Shown: positions 53,555-62,578, numbered from the stretch's first letter. The stretch is DNA of 64,000 bases from Chloroflexota bacterium (GCA_017993775.1 JAGOMA010000003.1:124001-188000); one strand, 5' to 3'. Numbers and translations: made by a program. The notes: generated by a model from the sequence alone, not told the origin.

Positions 53555-53878
53555 TCACTCTTCCTTTAGCGGGTCCAGATCGCCCATTTTTTCTGCAAAA
53601 CGTTCTAATACGATGACATGATTGCTGGTTTCCCAACGCAGTGTGCCGCGCGGGCACAAATTCACGCAGTTGCCACAGGCAATACAGGCCGGATCGGTAA
53701 CGGGCAGACCCTGGCGGGCATAATCGCGTACAGGAATGCCAACCGGGCAGTTGTAGCCGCAAATGCCGCACTGGACACAACGGCTGGCATCCGGCACAAC
53801 GCGCCCCAATTCGCGGGGCTTATCCGGTTGTTTGGCGGAACCTGTAATGAGTTTTTTTAAGGTTTGTAACGTACCCAT
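53555..53878 (-). CDS. 2[4Fe-4S] ferredoxin
   Basis: 107 aa with two complete four-Cys motifs: CVQCGICGYNCPVG and CIACGNCVNLCPRG. N- and C-terminal extensions surround the ferredoxin core. It lies between the 18-heme cytochrome gene (7 bp) and the flavoprotein gene (7 bp), so it is likely the small electron carrier between flavoprotein and membrane cytochrome b. No export signal is seen. Confidence 0.93.
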   Translation of the reverse strand: MGTLQTLKKLITGSAKQPDKPRELGRVVPDASRCVQCGICGYNCPVGIPVRDYARQGLPVTDPACIACGNCVNLCPRGTLRWETSNHVIVLERFAEKMGDLDPLKEE

Positions 53879-53885
53879 GGTTGTT

Positions 53886-55388
53886 TTAGTCGTCCTCTCC
53901 GTCTCCGTGTTCTTCTTCGGTACCAGTGGGGTGGCATTCAGCGCAAGAAAAGAGGTCGATTTGACCTAAATTAACTTCGTCGTGCTCTCTTATCATCTCG
54001 TTTGCATCGTGTTCGTGACAATTGGTGCAGGTGTATTGATCATAGGAAGCCACATGGCAAACGGCACAGTCCAATTGGCCCTGCTCGCCATGATCAAGTG
54101 GGAATTCGTGTTGGCGCAGGCGGGCGGGCAGCCAGGCGTCGGCCGTGTGGCAAGCTTCGCATTGGGTGCCAAACAGGCCGGCGTGGATGGCCGGTTCTTC
54201 GTGGCAGGCCACGCATTCGCGGGCTGTGCCTTTGAAGACCTGATCGACATGGCAGCGCGTGCATTCCAGAGCGAGGTGTTGCCCTTCGAGCGGCCAGATC
54301 AGGTTGTGGTCGAAGTTGGTCATGTTGCCGGTGCCATCGTGGCAACTCTGGCAGTTGAAGCCGAACTGGTTGGTGTGGTTGGTCATGAAGACCGGATCGC
54401 CTTGCAGGTGGCATGTGGCGCATTGGGCCTGGTCGAAGCTGACGGGTTGTTGGTCGGTGTGGCAGGAACGGCAGGTGAACGGCCGTTGGTCATAATTATT
54501 CACGTGTTTGCTCAGGCTAAAAGCGGTGTCCAATTCATGATCAAAGGCTTGCCCATTCATAATCGCCGGTTTCCAGCCAGTGGGCGTATGGCAGTCGGCG
54601 CAGGTTGTGCCGAACATGCCGGTATGGGTTTCCGGTTCGGCGTGGCAGGCCACGCATTCTTGAGGCGTCCCTTCAAATTGACCATTGGCATGGCAATCTT
54701 CGCAGGTGGTGGTGGCATGGACGCCGGTGAGGGCAAATTTTTGGGCGTGTTCTTCCATGGTGAAATCGGCCATGGTGTCGTGGCCATCGTGGCAGTTCAG
54801 GCAGTTTTCGCCGTAAGCCTGGCGGTGTTTGTCCATAAAGGTTTTGTCGGCGTCCTGATGGCAGTTGGCGCAGGCGGCGAGGGGGACGGTGAAGGAGCCG
54901 GCTTCCTGGTGGCAGGTGGCGCATTCTAACGGCCGTGTATCATACCCCACGGTGTGTTTGGCCAGCGTGAACCGCGTGAGGGTATGGTCGAAATCGACGA
55001 CGGCGGCCGTTTTCAGGTCGTAATCCTGGCCGCGATGTTCCAGATGGCAGTTACCGCAGTTGGCTACATCGGCCATACGGCCGTGCAGATTCTCCCCGCT
55101 GGCGCGATCCTGAGCGATGTTTTCATGGCAGTTTTCGCAGCGGGCAGCATCAATTCCGGCAAACGGCTTGTGACACTGCTGGCAGTCGTTGTGCAGATCT
55201 GCGTGACTGCTGGCGCCTTTCATGACCACATCGTTGTGGCGGACAGCCGACAAACTGCCAGGGCTGAACGCAGCCCCGCCAGTGAAATAAATGCCAATTC
55301 CCAGCCCTAAGGCCAGGAGAAAGGTGGAGATAAGCGCGATAGGCGAAAAGATAGGATGTTGGCGCTCCAGGCGGCGATATTCTTTCAC
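53886..55388 (-). CDS. Membrane-anchored cytochrome with 18 CxxCH motifs
   Basis: 500 aa with one N-terminal membrane segment (about 17-40, IFSPIALISTFLLALGLGIGIYF) and the rest outside. I count 18 CxxCH motifs from about residue 70 to 490. The spacing is irregular, unlike the 30-heme neighbour, with many extra His for distal ligation (AKHTVGYD, EEHAQKF, SKHVNNYD, GQHLALEC). The tail is very acidic. The start codon overlaps the stop of the cytochrome-b-like gene (ATGA). It should take electrons from that membrane protein and pass them on outside the membrane. Confidence 0.92.
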   Translation of the reverse strand: MKEYRRLERQHPIFSPIALISTFLLALGLGIGIYFTGGAAFSPGSLSAVRHNDVVMKGASSHADLHNDCQQCHKPFAGIDAARCENCHENIAQDRASGENLHGRMADVANCGNCHLEHRGQDYDLKTAAVVDFDHTLTRFTLAKHTVGYDTRPLECATCHQEAGSFTVPLAACANCHQDADKTFMDKHRQAYGENCLNCHDGHDTMADFTMEEHAQKFALTGVHATTTCEDCHANGQFEGTPQECVACHAEPETHTGMFGTTCADCHTPTGWKPAIMNGQAFDHELDTAFSLSKHVNNYDQRPFTCRSCHTDQQPVSFDQAQCATCHLQGDPVFMTNHTNQFGFNCQSCHDGTGNMTNFDHNLIWPLEGQHLALECTRCHVDQVFKGTARECVACHEEPAIHAGLFGTQCEACHTADAWLPARLRQHEFPLDHGEQGQLDCAVCHVASYDQYTCTNCHEHDANEMIREHDEVNLGQIDLFSCAECHPTGTEEEHGDGEDD

Positions 55389-56260
55389 TTGAACAATCCT
55401 GCGCGATAATAAAAGGTGGCAAAGATATGAATGGCCACCGAGAAAAATAAAGTCAGGCCAAAGGGAATGTGGAGAAGATGCCAGGCGCGCATCATGCGCC
55501 GCGTGGCCGCCAACATGTCCATCTGCCTTTCCAGGGTGCGTTTTTGCTCTAGCAACTGGCTAAACTGCTGCCGCTGCTGCGTTTCGATTTGGTCCAGGCG
55601 GCGCAGTTCTTTTTGCAAGCGGCGGTGATAGCGCCATTGGTAATAAGAACGGCCGAGCATGGTCAACATCGGGTTGCGCTGGGTGGTGCGTTCGCTTAGC
55701 GCTGTTACGATCTCTTGTTCGCGCTGTGGGCGCATCATTTTAAGCTGGGTTAGCTTCCCTTCGATGGCCTGCATCTCTTGCATGAGTTCACGGTTGGAGG
55801 CGGTGACGCCGCTCATGGTGCGCGGCAAGGCAGTGTACAGGTAACGGCCGATAAACCCGCTGCCCACAACGATGAGGGTGAGAAAGAAACTGAGTCCGGC
55901 CAGGCCGCGAAATTGCAGCCCAGTGTGCATGAGTACCATAAAAGGGCCAACTATGCCGGTAAAGATATGGAACGAGAGCCAATACCGCACCGGTCCGGCC
56001 CAATTCAACCAGGTGGTGCGTTTGCGCAGGCTGTACAGTATTTCGGTCATCAGCATGAGCAGCGCGCCGGCAATGCCCAGAGTATGCCCAAATGGATGGC
56101 CGCCTCTGGGTTCAGACAGCAGTTCGTAGGCGATGTAGATGCCGGTTAGCACAAACACCATGAACAAGCTGAGTTCTAGCTCATAGGGTTTTACGGCCGT
56201 TACCGCCGGGTCGATAAATTGCTGCTTCCGCGTAAAAGAAACTGATAATCGATTTCGCAC
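55385..56260 (-). CDS. Cytochrome-b-like membrane protein with a long coiled coil
   Basis: 291 aa. Four hydrophobic segments in the first 145 residues and one near the end (about 262-283). His residues in or near them (YWLSFHIFTGIVG, LMHTGLQF, WHLLHIPFGL, VAIHIFATFYY) could bind b heme. Residues about 155-255 form a charged coiled coil in the middle. No exact family is recognised. In the operon with the 18-heme cytochrome, ferredoxin and flavoprotein, it is the only polytopic membrane protein and probably carries electrons across the membrane. Confidence 0.75.
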   Translation of the reverse strand: MRNRLSVSFTRKQQFIDPAVTAVKPYELELSLFMVFVLTGIYIAYELLSEPRGGHPFGHTLGIAGALLMLMTEILYSLRKRTTWLNWAGPVRYWLSFHIFTGIVGPFMVLMHTGLQFRGLAGLSFFLTLIVVGSGFIGRYLYTALPRTMSGVTASNRELMQEMQAIEGKLTQLKMMRPQREQEIVTALSERTTQRNPMLTMLGRSYYQWRYHRRLQKELRRLDQIETQQRQQFSQLLEQKRTLERQMDMLAATRRMMRAWHLLHIPFGLTLFFSVAIHIFATFYYRAGLFK

Positions 56261-56307
56261 TGATTTCTCCCAAAATATACTGAGCGTGAAATAGCTTCAA
56301 AGAAGAT

Positions 56308-56334
56308 AGGCTGCCCTTATCAGACAGCCTTTCT
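56308..56334. terminator. Weak hairpin between the secreted protein gene and the cytochrome b gene
   Basis: AGGCTG (56308-56313) pairs with CAGCCT (56325-56330), with TTTCTT on the plus side and a less T-rich ATCTTCTTT on the minus side. It may partly terminate the gene ending at 56367. Confidence 0.4.
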
Positions 56335-56366
56335 TAACTCCATATATTCTAATAGCTGGAAATCAT

Positions 56367-57458
56367 TTAGGCATTAGGAAATGAATCCTCATTTGTCAGC
56401 ACGGCAAGAGGTCGTCGGCGCAAATAAATCATCCGGCCGGCGATACCGGCGGCGGCCAACAGGATGATGGCGCTGAGCAGCCATTCGCTGCCGTTGGCGG
56501 CGGGCTGGTCTACTGCCAGGGGGATGGTCAGAACCTGACCGGCGGCGAGATTGGTACGGCCGTATGTCAACGCTACCGTGTCCCCGCCGTTCGATTGGGA
56601 TGCTTCTTGCTGCCAATCGGCGCTGTCGAGTTGGAGACCGTTTTCCGGCATAGACAGCCGCACGCTGTCTACCGGATAGTTGAGCGCATGATTCAGGTGA
56701 GCCACTTCTGTGGCGGGCACGTTATACGTCACCAGCAGTGTCAGGCTGGATGGGCCAGGGCGCAGCGGTTGGCTGTCTACCCATTGGCCGCGTTCCTGGT
56801 GAAAGGTGCTGATGGGCAGAAAACCGAGGTTGGGGCCGGCGCCGCGCTCGAACGTGGGGTTTTGCGCGCTTTCCGGTAAAGAAATGGTGATGGTTCCGGC
56901 TTGGGGATCGTCTGGCGCGCCGCCGAAAACGGCCGTCGCCTCATTGTTAAACGTATACAACTCACTTACCCGTATTTGCTCGCCCAGCGGCGTCAGATCA
57001 ATTTCGAGCTGGGGCACGGTAATAGCCGCCGGATCGCTGGTTAGTTCGTAAACCGTGATGGGCAGGTCCAGGGAGTTGTTGGTAGATGGTTGGCCGATGT
57101 CGCTGGTGTATTCTAAGCCGTCGAACGTGACGCTGGCCAGATAAACCCAGTTGGTCGGCATGTTGTCCAGCGCAAAGCTGAAACGGCCGTCCGCCTCCAG
57201 CGTGGTGGAAAACGAGTTGGTTTGGGTGTAGCTGTCGTTGTAGGCATAGAGGGTAACCGGCATGGCTGCGGACAGCGGCGCGTTTGCCGTGGCATTGTGT
57301 ACCTGGCCTTGAATTGTTAGCGAGGCAACGGCCGTGGTTTGCGTGGGAGAACTTTGCGCCCAGGTCGTTTGTGCCGGACCGATTTGCCAAAGGCAGACCA
57401 GCAGCAGGCAGCAAGCTAATTTTTTCCAGATTAGGACAGTTTCAGATTTTGTTTTCAT
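56367..57458 (-). CDS. Exported membrane-anchored protein with carboxypeptidase-regulatory-like N domain
   Basis: 363 aa: signal peptide (about 1-35, ending AQTTWAQSS), a beta domain (SLTIQGQVHNATANAPLSAAMPVTLYAY) like carboxypeptidase regulatory or transthyretin-like folds, a long beta-rich region, and a C-terminal membrane segment (WLLSAIILLAAAGIAGRMIYL) with a short cytoplasmic tail. No heme motif. Similar proteins are often found beside multiheme cytochrome genes, where they may help anchor or assemble them; that is a general observation, not shown here. Ribosome-binding site AAAGGAAAA precedes the ATG. It lies 106 bp upstream of the five-gene redox operon. Confidence 0.65.
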   Translation of the reverse strand: MKTKSETVLIWKKLACCLLLVCLWQIGPAQTTWAQSSPTQTTAVASLTIQGQVHNATANAPLSAAMPVTLYAYNDSYTQTNSFSTTLEADGRFSFALDNMPTNWVYLASVTFDGLEYTSDIGQPSTNNSLDLPITVYELTSDPAAITVPQLEIDLTPLGEQIRVSELYTFNNEATAVFGGAPDDPQAGTITISLPESAQNPTFERGAGPNLGFLPISTFHQERGQWVDSQPLRPGPSSLTLLVTYNVPATEVAHLNHALNYPVDSVRLSMPENGLQLDSADWQQEASQSNGGDTVALTYGRTNLAAGQVLTIPLAVDQPAANGSEWLLSAIILLAAAGIAGRMIYLRRRPLAVLTNEDSFPNA

Positions 57459-57921
57459 GAGATTTTCCTTTCGATACAGGGAATGACATGTATCTGATTT
57501 TGCCGCGCCAGACAGTTACTTCTGGAAAGTGGGCGCGCCAGTGGCAAAAAGATTGCCTGTCATAAAAAAAAGAGGGTAACTACCAATACTGTCACGGTTG
57601 TTCCCGTTACAAGGATCTGCGCAGAAGGTGGATTTTTCGGGTGACGGCCGTTTACCAATACCAGTCATTGTGTACACTTATCCATTAATCCCGCAGTTGC
57701 TTACCAATACGTTTTTCCATTACACCAGATGCCGGCCATCACCGCTGCGCCAGTGATTTAGCCGACCAACCCCACCTTGTGAACAAGGCACGGCTAGGTG
57801 TGAAGTCGGAGCGGGAGGCAAAAAGTAACGGAATTACAGCAAATTAGGAGTTAAGTACTAGTTACCAGCCCCCTTTGGCGTGAGTTTGTGGCGATTTGCT
57901 TGTGCTGCATTGGCGAAAGCC
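57459..57921. promoter_or_regulatory. Region upstream of the redox locus with three TACCAATAC repeats
   Basis: 463 bp without a convincing gene. The 9-mer TACCAATAC occurs exactly three times in the same orientation (57581, 57653, 57702), upstream of the minus-strand redox genes; it may be an operator. One ACGGCCGT lies at about 57643. No clear -10/-35 pair was found. Confidence 0.4.
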
Positions 57922-58221
57922 GATAGAGACCAGTCATTCTCAATTTAGATCAGGCATTCGTGCAAACAAGGTAATTTCTTGGCAATTGACGCTGAACTGT
58001 CATGCTGAGCGGAGTCTTCGGCGCGAAGCATCCCGCTCCACCAGAACAAAAGGTAATTTCTTGGCAATTGACGCTGAACTGTCATGCTGAGCGGAGTCTT
58101 CGAGGCGAAGCATCCCGCTCCACCAGAACAAGGGGATGCCTCGGAGGATGCTTCGGCAGGCTCAACACAGGCTCTCAGCATGACACATTTCTGGTTAAAT
58201 TGAGAATTGCTGGATAGAGAC
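57922..58221. mobile_element. MITE-like element, 282 bp, with 9-bp flanking direct repeats
   Basis: GATAGAGAC occurs at 57922-57930 and 58213-58221, directly flanking a 282-bp stretch with terminal inverted repeats: CAGTCATTCTCAATTTA at the left and TAAATTGAGAATTGCTG at the right (15 of 17 complementary). Inside, an 82-bp unit is tandemly duplicated (57968 and 58050) and carries the TCATGCTGAG core that pairs with CTCAGCATGACA at 58174-58185. No transposase is encoded. Confidence 0.75.
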
Positions 58222-58264
58222 GTTGTCATTTTCCATCCCCTGCACAATCGACTAGAATTAGTCC

Positions 58265-59038
58265 ATGAAATTATTTAGTTGGAATGTCAATGGCCTGCGC
58301 GCCGCGCACGGCAAAGGATTTTTGGATTGGCTGACCGCCGCACAGCCAGACATACTGTGCGTGCAAGAAACCAAATGCCACCCCGATCAATTAGAAGACG
58401 CCCTGCGTGCGCCGGCTGGCTACCACACCTATTGGGCCTGGGCAGAGAAAAAAGGGTACAGCGGCGTGGCTTTATACAGCAAAACGGAACCGTTGTCGGT
58501 GCAAATCGGCCTGGGCATTGCAGACTATGACCGCGAAGGACGCACCATCGTCGCCGATTATGGCGATTTTGTTTTCATCGGCGCATATTTCCCCAACGGC
58601 AGCCGCGACCACAGCCGCGTGTCCTACAAGATGGCCTACAAGGCCGACTTTTTGGCTTTTTGCAACAACTTGCGGGCGCAGGGCAAGGCGGTGGTGTTTT
58701 GCGGCGATGTCAATACATCGCACCAGGAGATCGATCTGGCGCGACCCAGGCAAAATCAAACCACCACCGGCTTCTTGCCAGAAGAACGCGCCTGGATCGA
58801 TGACGTGATGGCGCAGGGATACGTGGATACTTTCCGGGCGTTGTACCCAGAGCGCGCCGGGGCATATTCCTGGTGGTCTTACATCGGCGGGGCGCGAGGG
58901 CGGAATGTGGGTTGGCGGTTGGATTATTTCTTTGTCAGCCCAGAGTTGTGGCCGCGTGTTGCCGGGGCGGCCATTCACCCGGACGTAATGGGTTCCGATC
59001 ACTGCCCCGTGAGCCTGAGTTTGAAGGAAGAAGGATGA
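58265..59038 (+). CDS. xthA: Exodeoxyribonuclease III (AP endonuclease)
   Basis: 257-aa repair nuclease that cuts at abasic sites. N-terminal MKLFSWNVNGLRAAHGKG, then CVQETK (metal-binding Glu), GDVNTSHQEIDLA (catalytic Asp/Asn) and the C-terminal GSDHCPVSL His. Full length. Its stop overlaps the ATG of the downstream glycosyltransferase gene. Confidence 0.96.
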   Translation: MKLFSWNVNGLRAAHGKGFLDWLTAAQPDILCVQETKCHPDQLEDALRAPAGYHTYWAWAEKKGYSGVALYSKTEPLSVQIGLGIADYDREGRTIVADYGDFVFIGAYFPNGSRDHSRVSYKMAYKADFLAFCNNLRAQGKAVVFCGDVNTSHQEIDLARPRQNQTTTGFLPEERAWIDDVMAQGYVDTFRALYPERAGAYSWWSYIGGARGRNVGWRLDYFFVSPELWPRVAGAAIHPDVMGSDHCPVSLSLKEEG

Positions 59039-60987
59039 AAGCAGCGGGGAAAAACGGGCGGTGGGAGTGGGCGGTAGTGGCCGGGATCATATTGGTAACG
59101 GCCGTTCTCCGTCTGGCTTACCCGGGTCTGACCGAATTTAAAGCCGACGAAGCGCGGCTGCTGGCGCTGGCGCTGGATATGGCCGACGGCCGTTTGGCCC
59201 TGCGCGGCATCAGCAGTTCTGTCGGGTTCCCCAATTTCCCCATGAGCGTCTGGATTTACGCCCTCCCGCTGCTGATCTGGCCCCACGTTTACGCCGCCAC
59301 GTTGTTTACCGGCCTGCTCAATTCGTTGGCCGTTTTGGCCGGTTATTGGTTGGTGCGGCGGTATTGGGGGGCGCAGGCGGCCATCGCCGCTACGCTTCTA
59401 TTTGCCGTCAGCCCGTGGGCAATCATCTTTTCGCGCAAAATTTGGGCGCAAAATTTGCTGCCGTTGTTTGTGATGGGCTGGGCGATTGGCGCGGCGCTGG
59501 CCTTTGTGGAAAAACGGCCGCGCTGGCTCTGGCTGCATTTGCTCTGCGTGGGCGTGGCCGTGCAAATACACCTGGCGGCAATGGCCCTCATCCCGGCAAC
59601 GCTGCTCTTTTTGCTGGTTTTTCGGCGGCGCGTGGTCTGGCGCGATGTTGCTGTGGGCGGTGTTTTGGCCGCGTTAACGGCCGTGCCCTTTCTCATCTAC
59701 CTGTGGCAAAACCGTGACCAGATCCATTTGCCCGCCGGCAGCGAAACGGCCGTCGGCTGGAGCCTGGACGCCTTTCGTTACGCCTGGCTCATCAGCCGGG
59801 GCGCGGAGATTCATTCCCTGGCTGGGCCGGACGCGTTTCAGGCGTATTTGGCGCGTGTGCCCTGGCTGGGCGCAGTCGTCTGGCTGGCAGGGGCGCTGTT
59901 GACGGCCGGTCTGGTCTGGTTGGCTTGGCTGATCTGGCGGCACGGGGGACGGCCGTCTACCGATATGGCTTTCATTGTGCTGGTGTGGGCGCTGCTGCCG
60001 CCGCTGTTTTTTACGCTGTGGCGCGGCACGCCGGTTTTCATCCACTATTTCATCGCTGTGCTGCCTGCGCCCTACATCGCTGCCGGGGTATTTTGGGCGC
60101 GATGGGTCGCCGCCGCCCGTAGCCCTATCGCCCGGGGCGCGGCGTGGGCAGGATTGACAACGCTGGCGGTGGCTCAGGCCTGGGCGCTGGCGGCTTTGCT
60201 GGCTTTTGTGGCGCAGACGGCCACGCCGGGCGGGTTTGGCACGCCATTGGGCAGGCAGTTGGCGACGGCTGTGCGTGCCCAAACCATGCTGGCCGAAAGC
60301 GGCGCGGCCGAAATACTGGCCGTTGGCCCCGGCGAACGGCCGGACCTGGACGAATTTCCGGCGGTATGGGATGTGCTGCTGCGCGGCACGCCGCATCGGT
60401 TTGTCGATGGGCGGCAGTCGGCGCTGTTTCCGGCGGCCGGGGCAGTGGTTGTTTTGGACAGTACGCTGGCCGAAGAAGGAGATTTATACCGCGAGACGGC
60501 CGTCGCCGCTGAATCCATTGCCCTGCGCCCCGGTGAGGGCGCGCTGGCGGTTTTGCTGCTGCCGGACGGCGCGCCGCCGCCGCAGGCGGCCTTCGACGGC
60601 GTGGCGCTGCTGGCGAATTGGGTGAATTTCTTGGGGTATGATCTGGCGGTGGATGAGGCGGGGGGAACGGCCGTGTGGCGGCTGCATTGGCGCACCGGGG
60701 ATAATCCCGACCCGGCCGATTATCACTTGTTTAACCATGTGCAGGGCGCGGATGGGCAGCGATTGGCGCAGGTGGATGCGGCGGCGTTTGCGCCGTGGCA
60801 GTGGCGTGCCGGGGATGTGGTGGTAAGCCGGTTTGTGCTGCCGTGGCCGGGGGAAGGGGAAGGGGAACGGCCGTTGCTCATGCGCAGCGGCATGTATCGT
60901 TACCCCTCGCTGGAGCCAGTTTTGCTGCTGGATGTGGCCGGGAACCCCTACGCCGACGCGCTAGAAATCCCGCTGCCGCCACAATGA
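59035..60987 (+). CDS. Membrane glycosyltransferase, GT39/PMT-like (GT-C fold)
   Basis: 650 aa. N-terminal membrane segment, then the first loop with FKADEARLLALALDMADG, in which acidic residues sit where GT-C enzymes bind metal and lipid-sugar. About ten further membrane segments to residue 420, then a soluble C-terminal domain of about 220 residues. It probably transfers a sugar from a polyprenyl-phosphate donor on the outer face. The frame extends upstream through xthA, but ATG 59035 (ATGA overlap with the xthA stop) is the natural start. Confidence 0.85.
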   Translation: MKAAGKNGRWEWAVVAGIILVTAVLRLAYPGLTEFKADEARLLALALDMADGRLALRGISSSVGFPNFPMSVWIYALPLLIWPHVYAATLFTGLLNSLAVLAGYWLVRRYWGAQAAIAATLLFAVSPWAIIFSRKIWAQNLLPLFVMGWAIGAALAFVEKRPRWLWLHLLCVGVAVQIHLAAMALIPATLLFLLVFRRRVVWRDVAVGGVLAALTAVPFLIYLWQNRDQIHLPAGSETAVGWSLDAFRYAWLISRGAEIHSLAGPDAFQAYLARVPWLGAVVWLAGALLTAGLVWLAWLIWRHGGRPSTDMAFIVLVWALLPPLFFTLWRGTPVFIHYFIAVLPAPYIAAGVFWARWVAAARSPIARGAAWAGLTTLAVAQAWALAALLAFVAQTATPGGFGTPLGRQLATAVRAQTMLAESGAAEILAVGPGERPDLDEFPAVWDVLLRGTPHRFVDGRQSALFPAAGAVVVLDSTLAEEGDLYRETAVAAESIALRPGEGALAVLLLPDGAPPPQAAFDGVALLANWVNFLGYDLAVDEAGGTAVWRLHWRTGDNPDPADYHLFNHVQGADGQRLAQVDAAAFAPWQWRAGDVVVSRFVLPWPGEGEGERPLLMRSGMYRYPSLEPVLLLDVAGNPYADALEIPLPPQ

Positions 60988-61013
60988 GCCTTGATACATT
61001 TTGGGGAGCAGGC

Positions 61014-61053
61014 GTAATGCGTGATAATCTCTGGTTCACGCATCACCCATCAC
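61014..61053. repeat. GCGTGAT inverted repeat between converging genes
   Basis: GTAATGCGTGATAA (61014-61027) faces ACGCATCACCCATCACGCGTTAT (61038-61060), of the GCGTGATGCGTGA family. It lies between the stops of the glycosyltransferase and FKBP genes and may end both transcripts. Confidence 0.65.
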
Positions 61054-61056
61054 GCG

Positions 61057-61866
61057 TTATTTCACATCAAGTAGTTCCACTTCAAAAATAAGCGTGGCGT
61101 TGGGCGGGATGATGCCGCCGGCGCCGTTTGCGCCATAGGCCAGTTCCGGAGGAATGACCAACTGCCGCTTGCCGCCGACTTTCATGGTGGCCAGCCCTTC
61201 ATCCCAACCGGCGATGACGTTGCCCTGCCCGATAGGAAAGGAGAGCGGCACGCCGCGATCCAGGGAACTGTCGAATTTGGTCCCATCTAACATCCAGCCG
61301 GTGTAATGGGCGGTGACGGTTTGGCCGGGTTGGGGGACTGCGCCGCTGCCTACCACCAGATCGACAAATTTCAGGCCGCTGTTGGTGGTGGTGAATTCGG
61401 CGGGATCGACGGCCGTGGGCGATACCGGCGCGCCTTCTGGGCCGGGTTGGACGGCAACCAGTTCTACGTCGAAAGTCAGGGTGGCGTTGGGCGGGATGAC
61501 GCCGCCCGCGCCGTGGCCGCCATAAGCCAGACTGGACGGAACGACAAGGGTGGCTTGTCCGCCTTCTTTCATTAGAGCGATGCCTTCGTCCCATCCGGCG
61601 ATGACGTTGCCGCGCCCAAGAACAAACTGAAAGGGTTGACCGCGATCGTAGGAATTATCGAATTCGGTCCCGTCGTCCAGTCGGCCACGGTAGTGGACGG
61701 AAACGAGGTCGCCGCGCTGGGCTTGCGGACCGCTGCCGCTCTTTGTTTCGGTGTATTGCAGGCCGCTGGCGGTGGTGATGGGTTCGCCGCCGCCAGCGTT
61801 ACAGGCGGTGATGGCGGCCAGCAGCAGGGCTGCGCTGAGGATGAATCGGAGGTGTCGCAGGGTCAT
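61057..61866 (-). CDS. Lipoprotein with two FKBP-type peptidyl-prolyl isomerase domains
   Basis: 269 aa. Leader ending in [13 protein letters not shown] (lipobox), then two FKBP domains in tandem: the first (about 37-140) with [22 protein letters not shown] and [12 protein letters not shown], the second (about 160-269) with [22 protein letters not shown] and [12 protein letters not shown]. Both keep the tryptophan and GG-YG loop of active enzymes. It should help fold proteins on the outer face of the membrane. Start 61866 gives a clean signal peptide; the longer frame to 61902 overlaps rpiA. Confidence 0.94.
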   Translation of the reverse strand: MTLRHLRFILSAALLLAAITACNAGGGEPITTASGLQYTETKSGSGPQAQRGDLVSVHYRGRLDDGTEFDNSYDRGQPFQFVLGRGNVIAGWDEGIALMKEGGQATLVVPSSLAYGGHGAGGVIPPNATLTFDVELVAVQPGPEGAPVSPTAVDPAEFTTTNSGLKFVDLVVGSGAVPQPGQTVTAHYTGWMLDGTKFDSSLDRGVPLSFPIGQGNVIAGWDEGLATMKVGGKRQLVIPPELAYGANGAGGIIPPNATLIFEVELLDVK

Positions 61867-61867
61867 A

Positions 61868-62578
61868 TTAGATATCGCTTCGTTTGAGGATTTGCAGGCC
61901 ATCGGGCGCGGCGATGACGGCCAGGCTGGCCAGATTGAGGAAGAGGCCGTGTTCTACCACGCCGGGCTGGGCGATGATGGTTTGGGCGAGGGCGGTCGGA
62001 TCGTCGATGCCTTGGGGGAAGGTACAGTCCAGAATGATATTGCCTTCGTCGGTGAGGAACGGCCGTTGCCCCAGGTCTCTATCAGGTCGCAAGGCCACTT
62101 GCGCGCCCAGGCTGGTCAGGAAATCGTAGACCGGTCGTCGGGCGAAGGGGATCACTTCCACCGGCAGGGGGGCGAGTGTGCCTAATTTGGTGATCACTTT
62201 CCGCGCATCGCTGACGATGATCAGGCGCTTGGAAGCGGCGGCGACGATTTTTTCGCGCAGTAGTGCGCCGCCCAGACCTTTGATGAGGTTCAGGTGGGGA
62301 TCGATTTCGTCCGCGCCGTCGATGGTGAGATCGATCATCGGATGATTGTCGAGGGTGGTCAGGGGGATACCGGCTTGTTGGGCCTGCCTCGCGGTTTGTT
62401 CGGAGGTGGGGATGCCGAGGATGTGGTGGAGACGGCCGTCTTGTAACCGTTGGCCGATGGCTCTGGTGGCGTAAACGGCCGTGCTGCCCGTCCCCAGTCC
62501 TACGACCATGCCCGATTCTACCCATTCAGCGGCCCGTTCGCCGGCCATTTTTTTTAGTTCGGTAATGTCTGCTGTCAT
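61868..62578 (-). CDS. rpiA: Ribose-5-phosphate isomerase A
   Basis: 236-aa enzyme of the pentose phosphate pathway interconverting ribose-5-P and ribulose-5-P. All family motifs are present: [20 protein letters not shown] and [19 protein letters not shown]. Its ATG overlaps the stop of the upstream epimerase gene (4 bp), and the FKBP gene starts 1 bp after its stop, so the three form an operon. Confidence 0.97.
   Translation of the reverse strand: MTADITELKKMAGERAAEWVESGMVVGLGTGSTAVYATRAIGQRLQDGRLHHILGIPTSEQTARQAQQAGIPLTTLDNHPMIDLTIDGADEIDPHLNLIKGLGGALLREKIVAAASKRLIIVSDARKVITKLGTLAPLPVEVIPFARRPVYDFLTSLGAQVALRPDRDLGQRPFLTDEGNIILDCTFPQGIDDPTALAQTIIAQPGVVEHGLFLNLASLAVIAAPDGLQILKRSDI

Noticed and set aside
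53982-54929. 315-codon plus-strand frame opposite the 18-heme cytochrome
   Set aside because: Shadow frame favoured by Cys/His-rich coding on the other strand; no start signal, no recognisable domain.
57720-57850. Possible tRNA-like fold in the intergenic region before the MITE-like element
   Set aside because: Short complementary pieces exist, but no cloverleaf with a T-loop consensus and acceptor stem could be drawn. No tRNA was convincing elsewhere.
58873-59034. Long upstream extension of the GT39-type gene inside xthA
   Set aside because: It reads xthA out of frame; the ATG at 59035 overlaps the xthA stop in the usual way and gives a proper membrane start.
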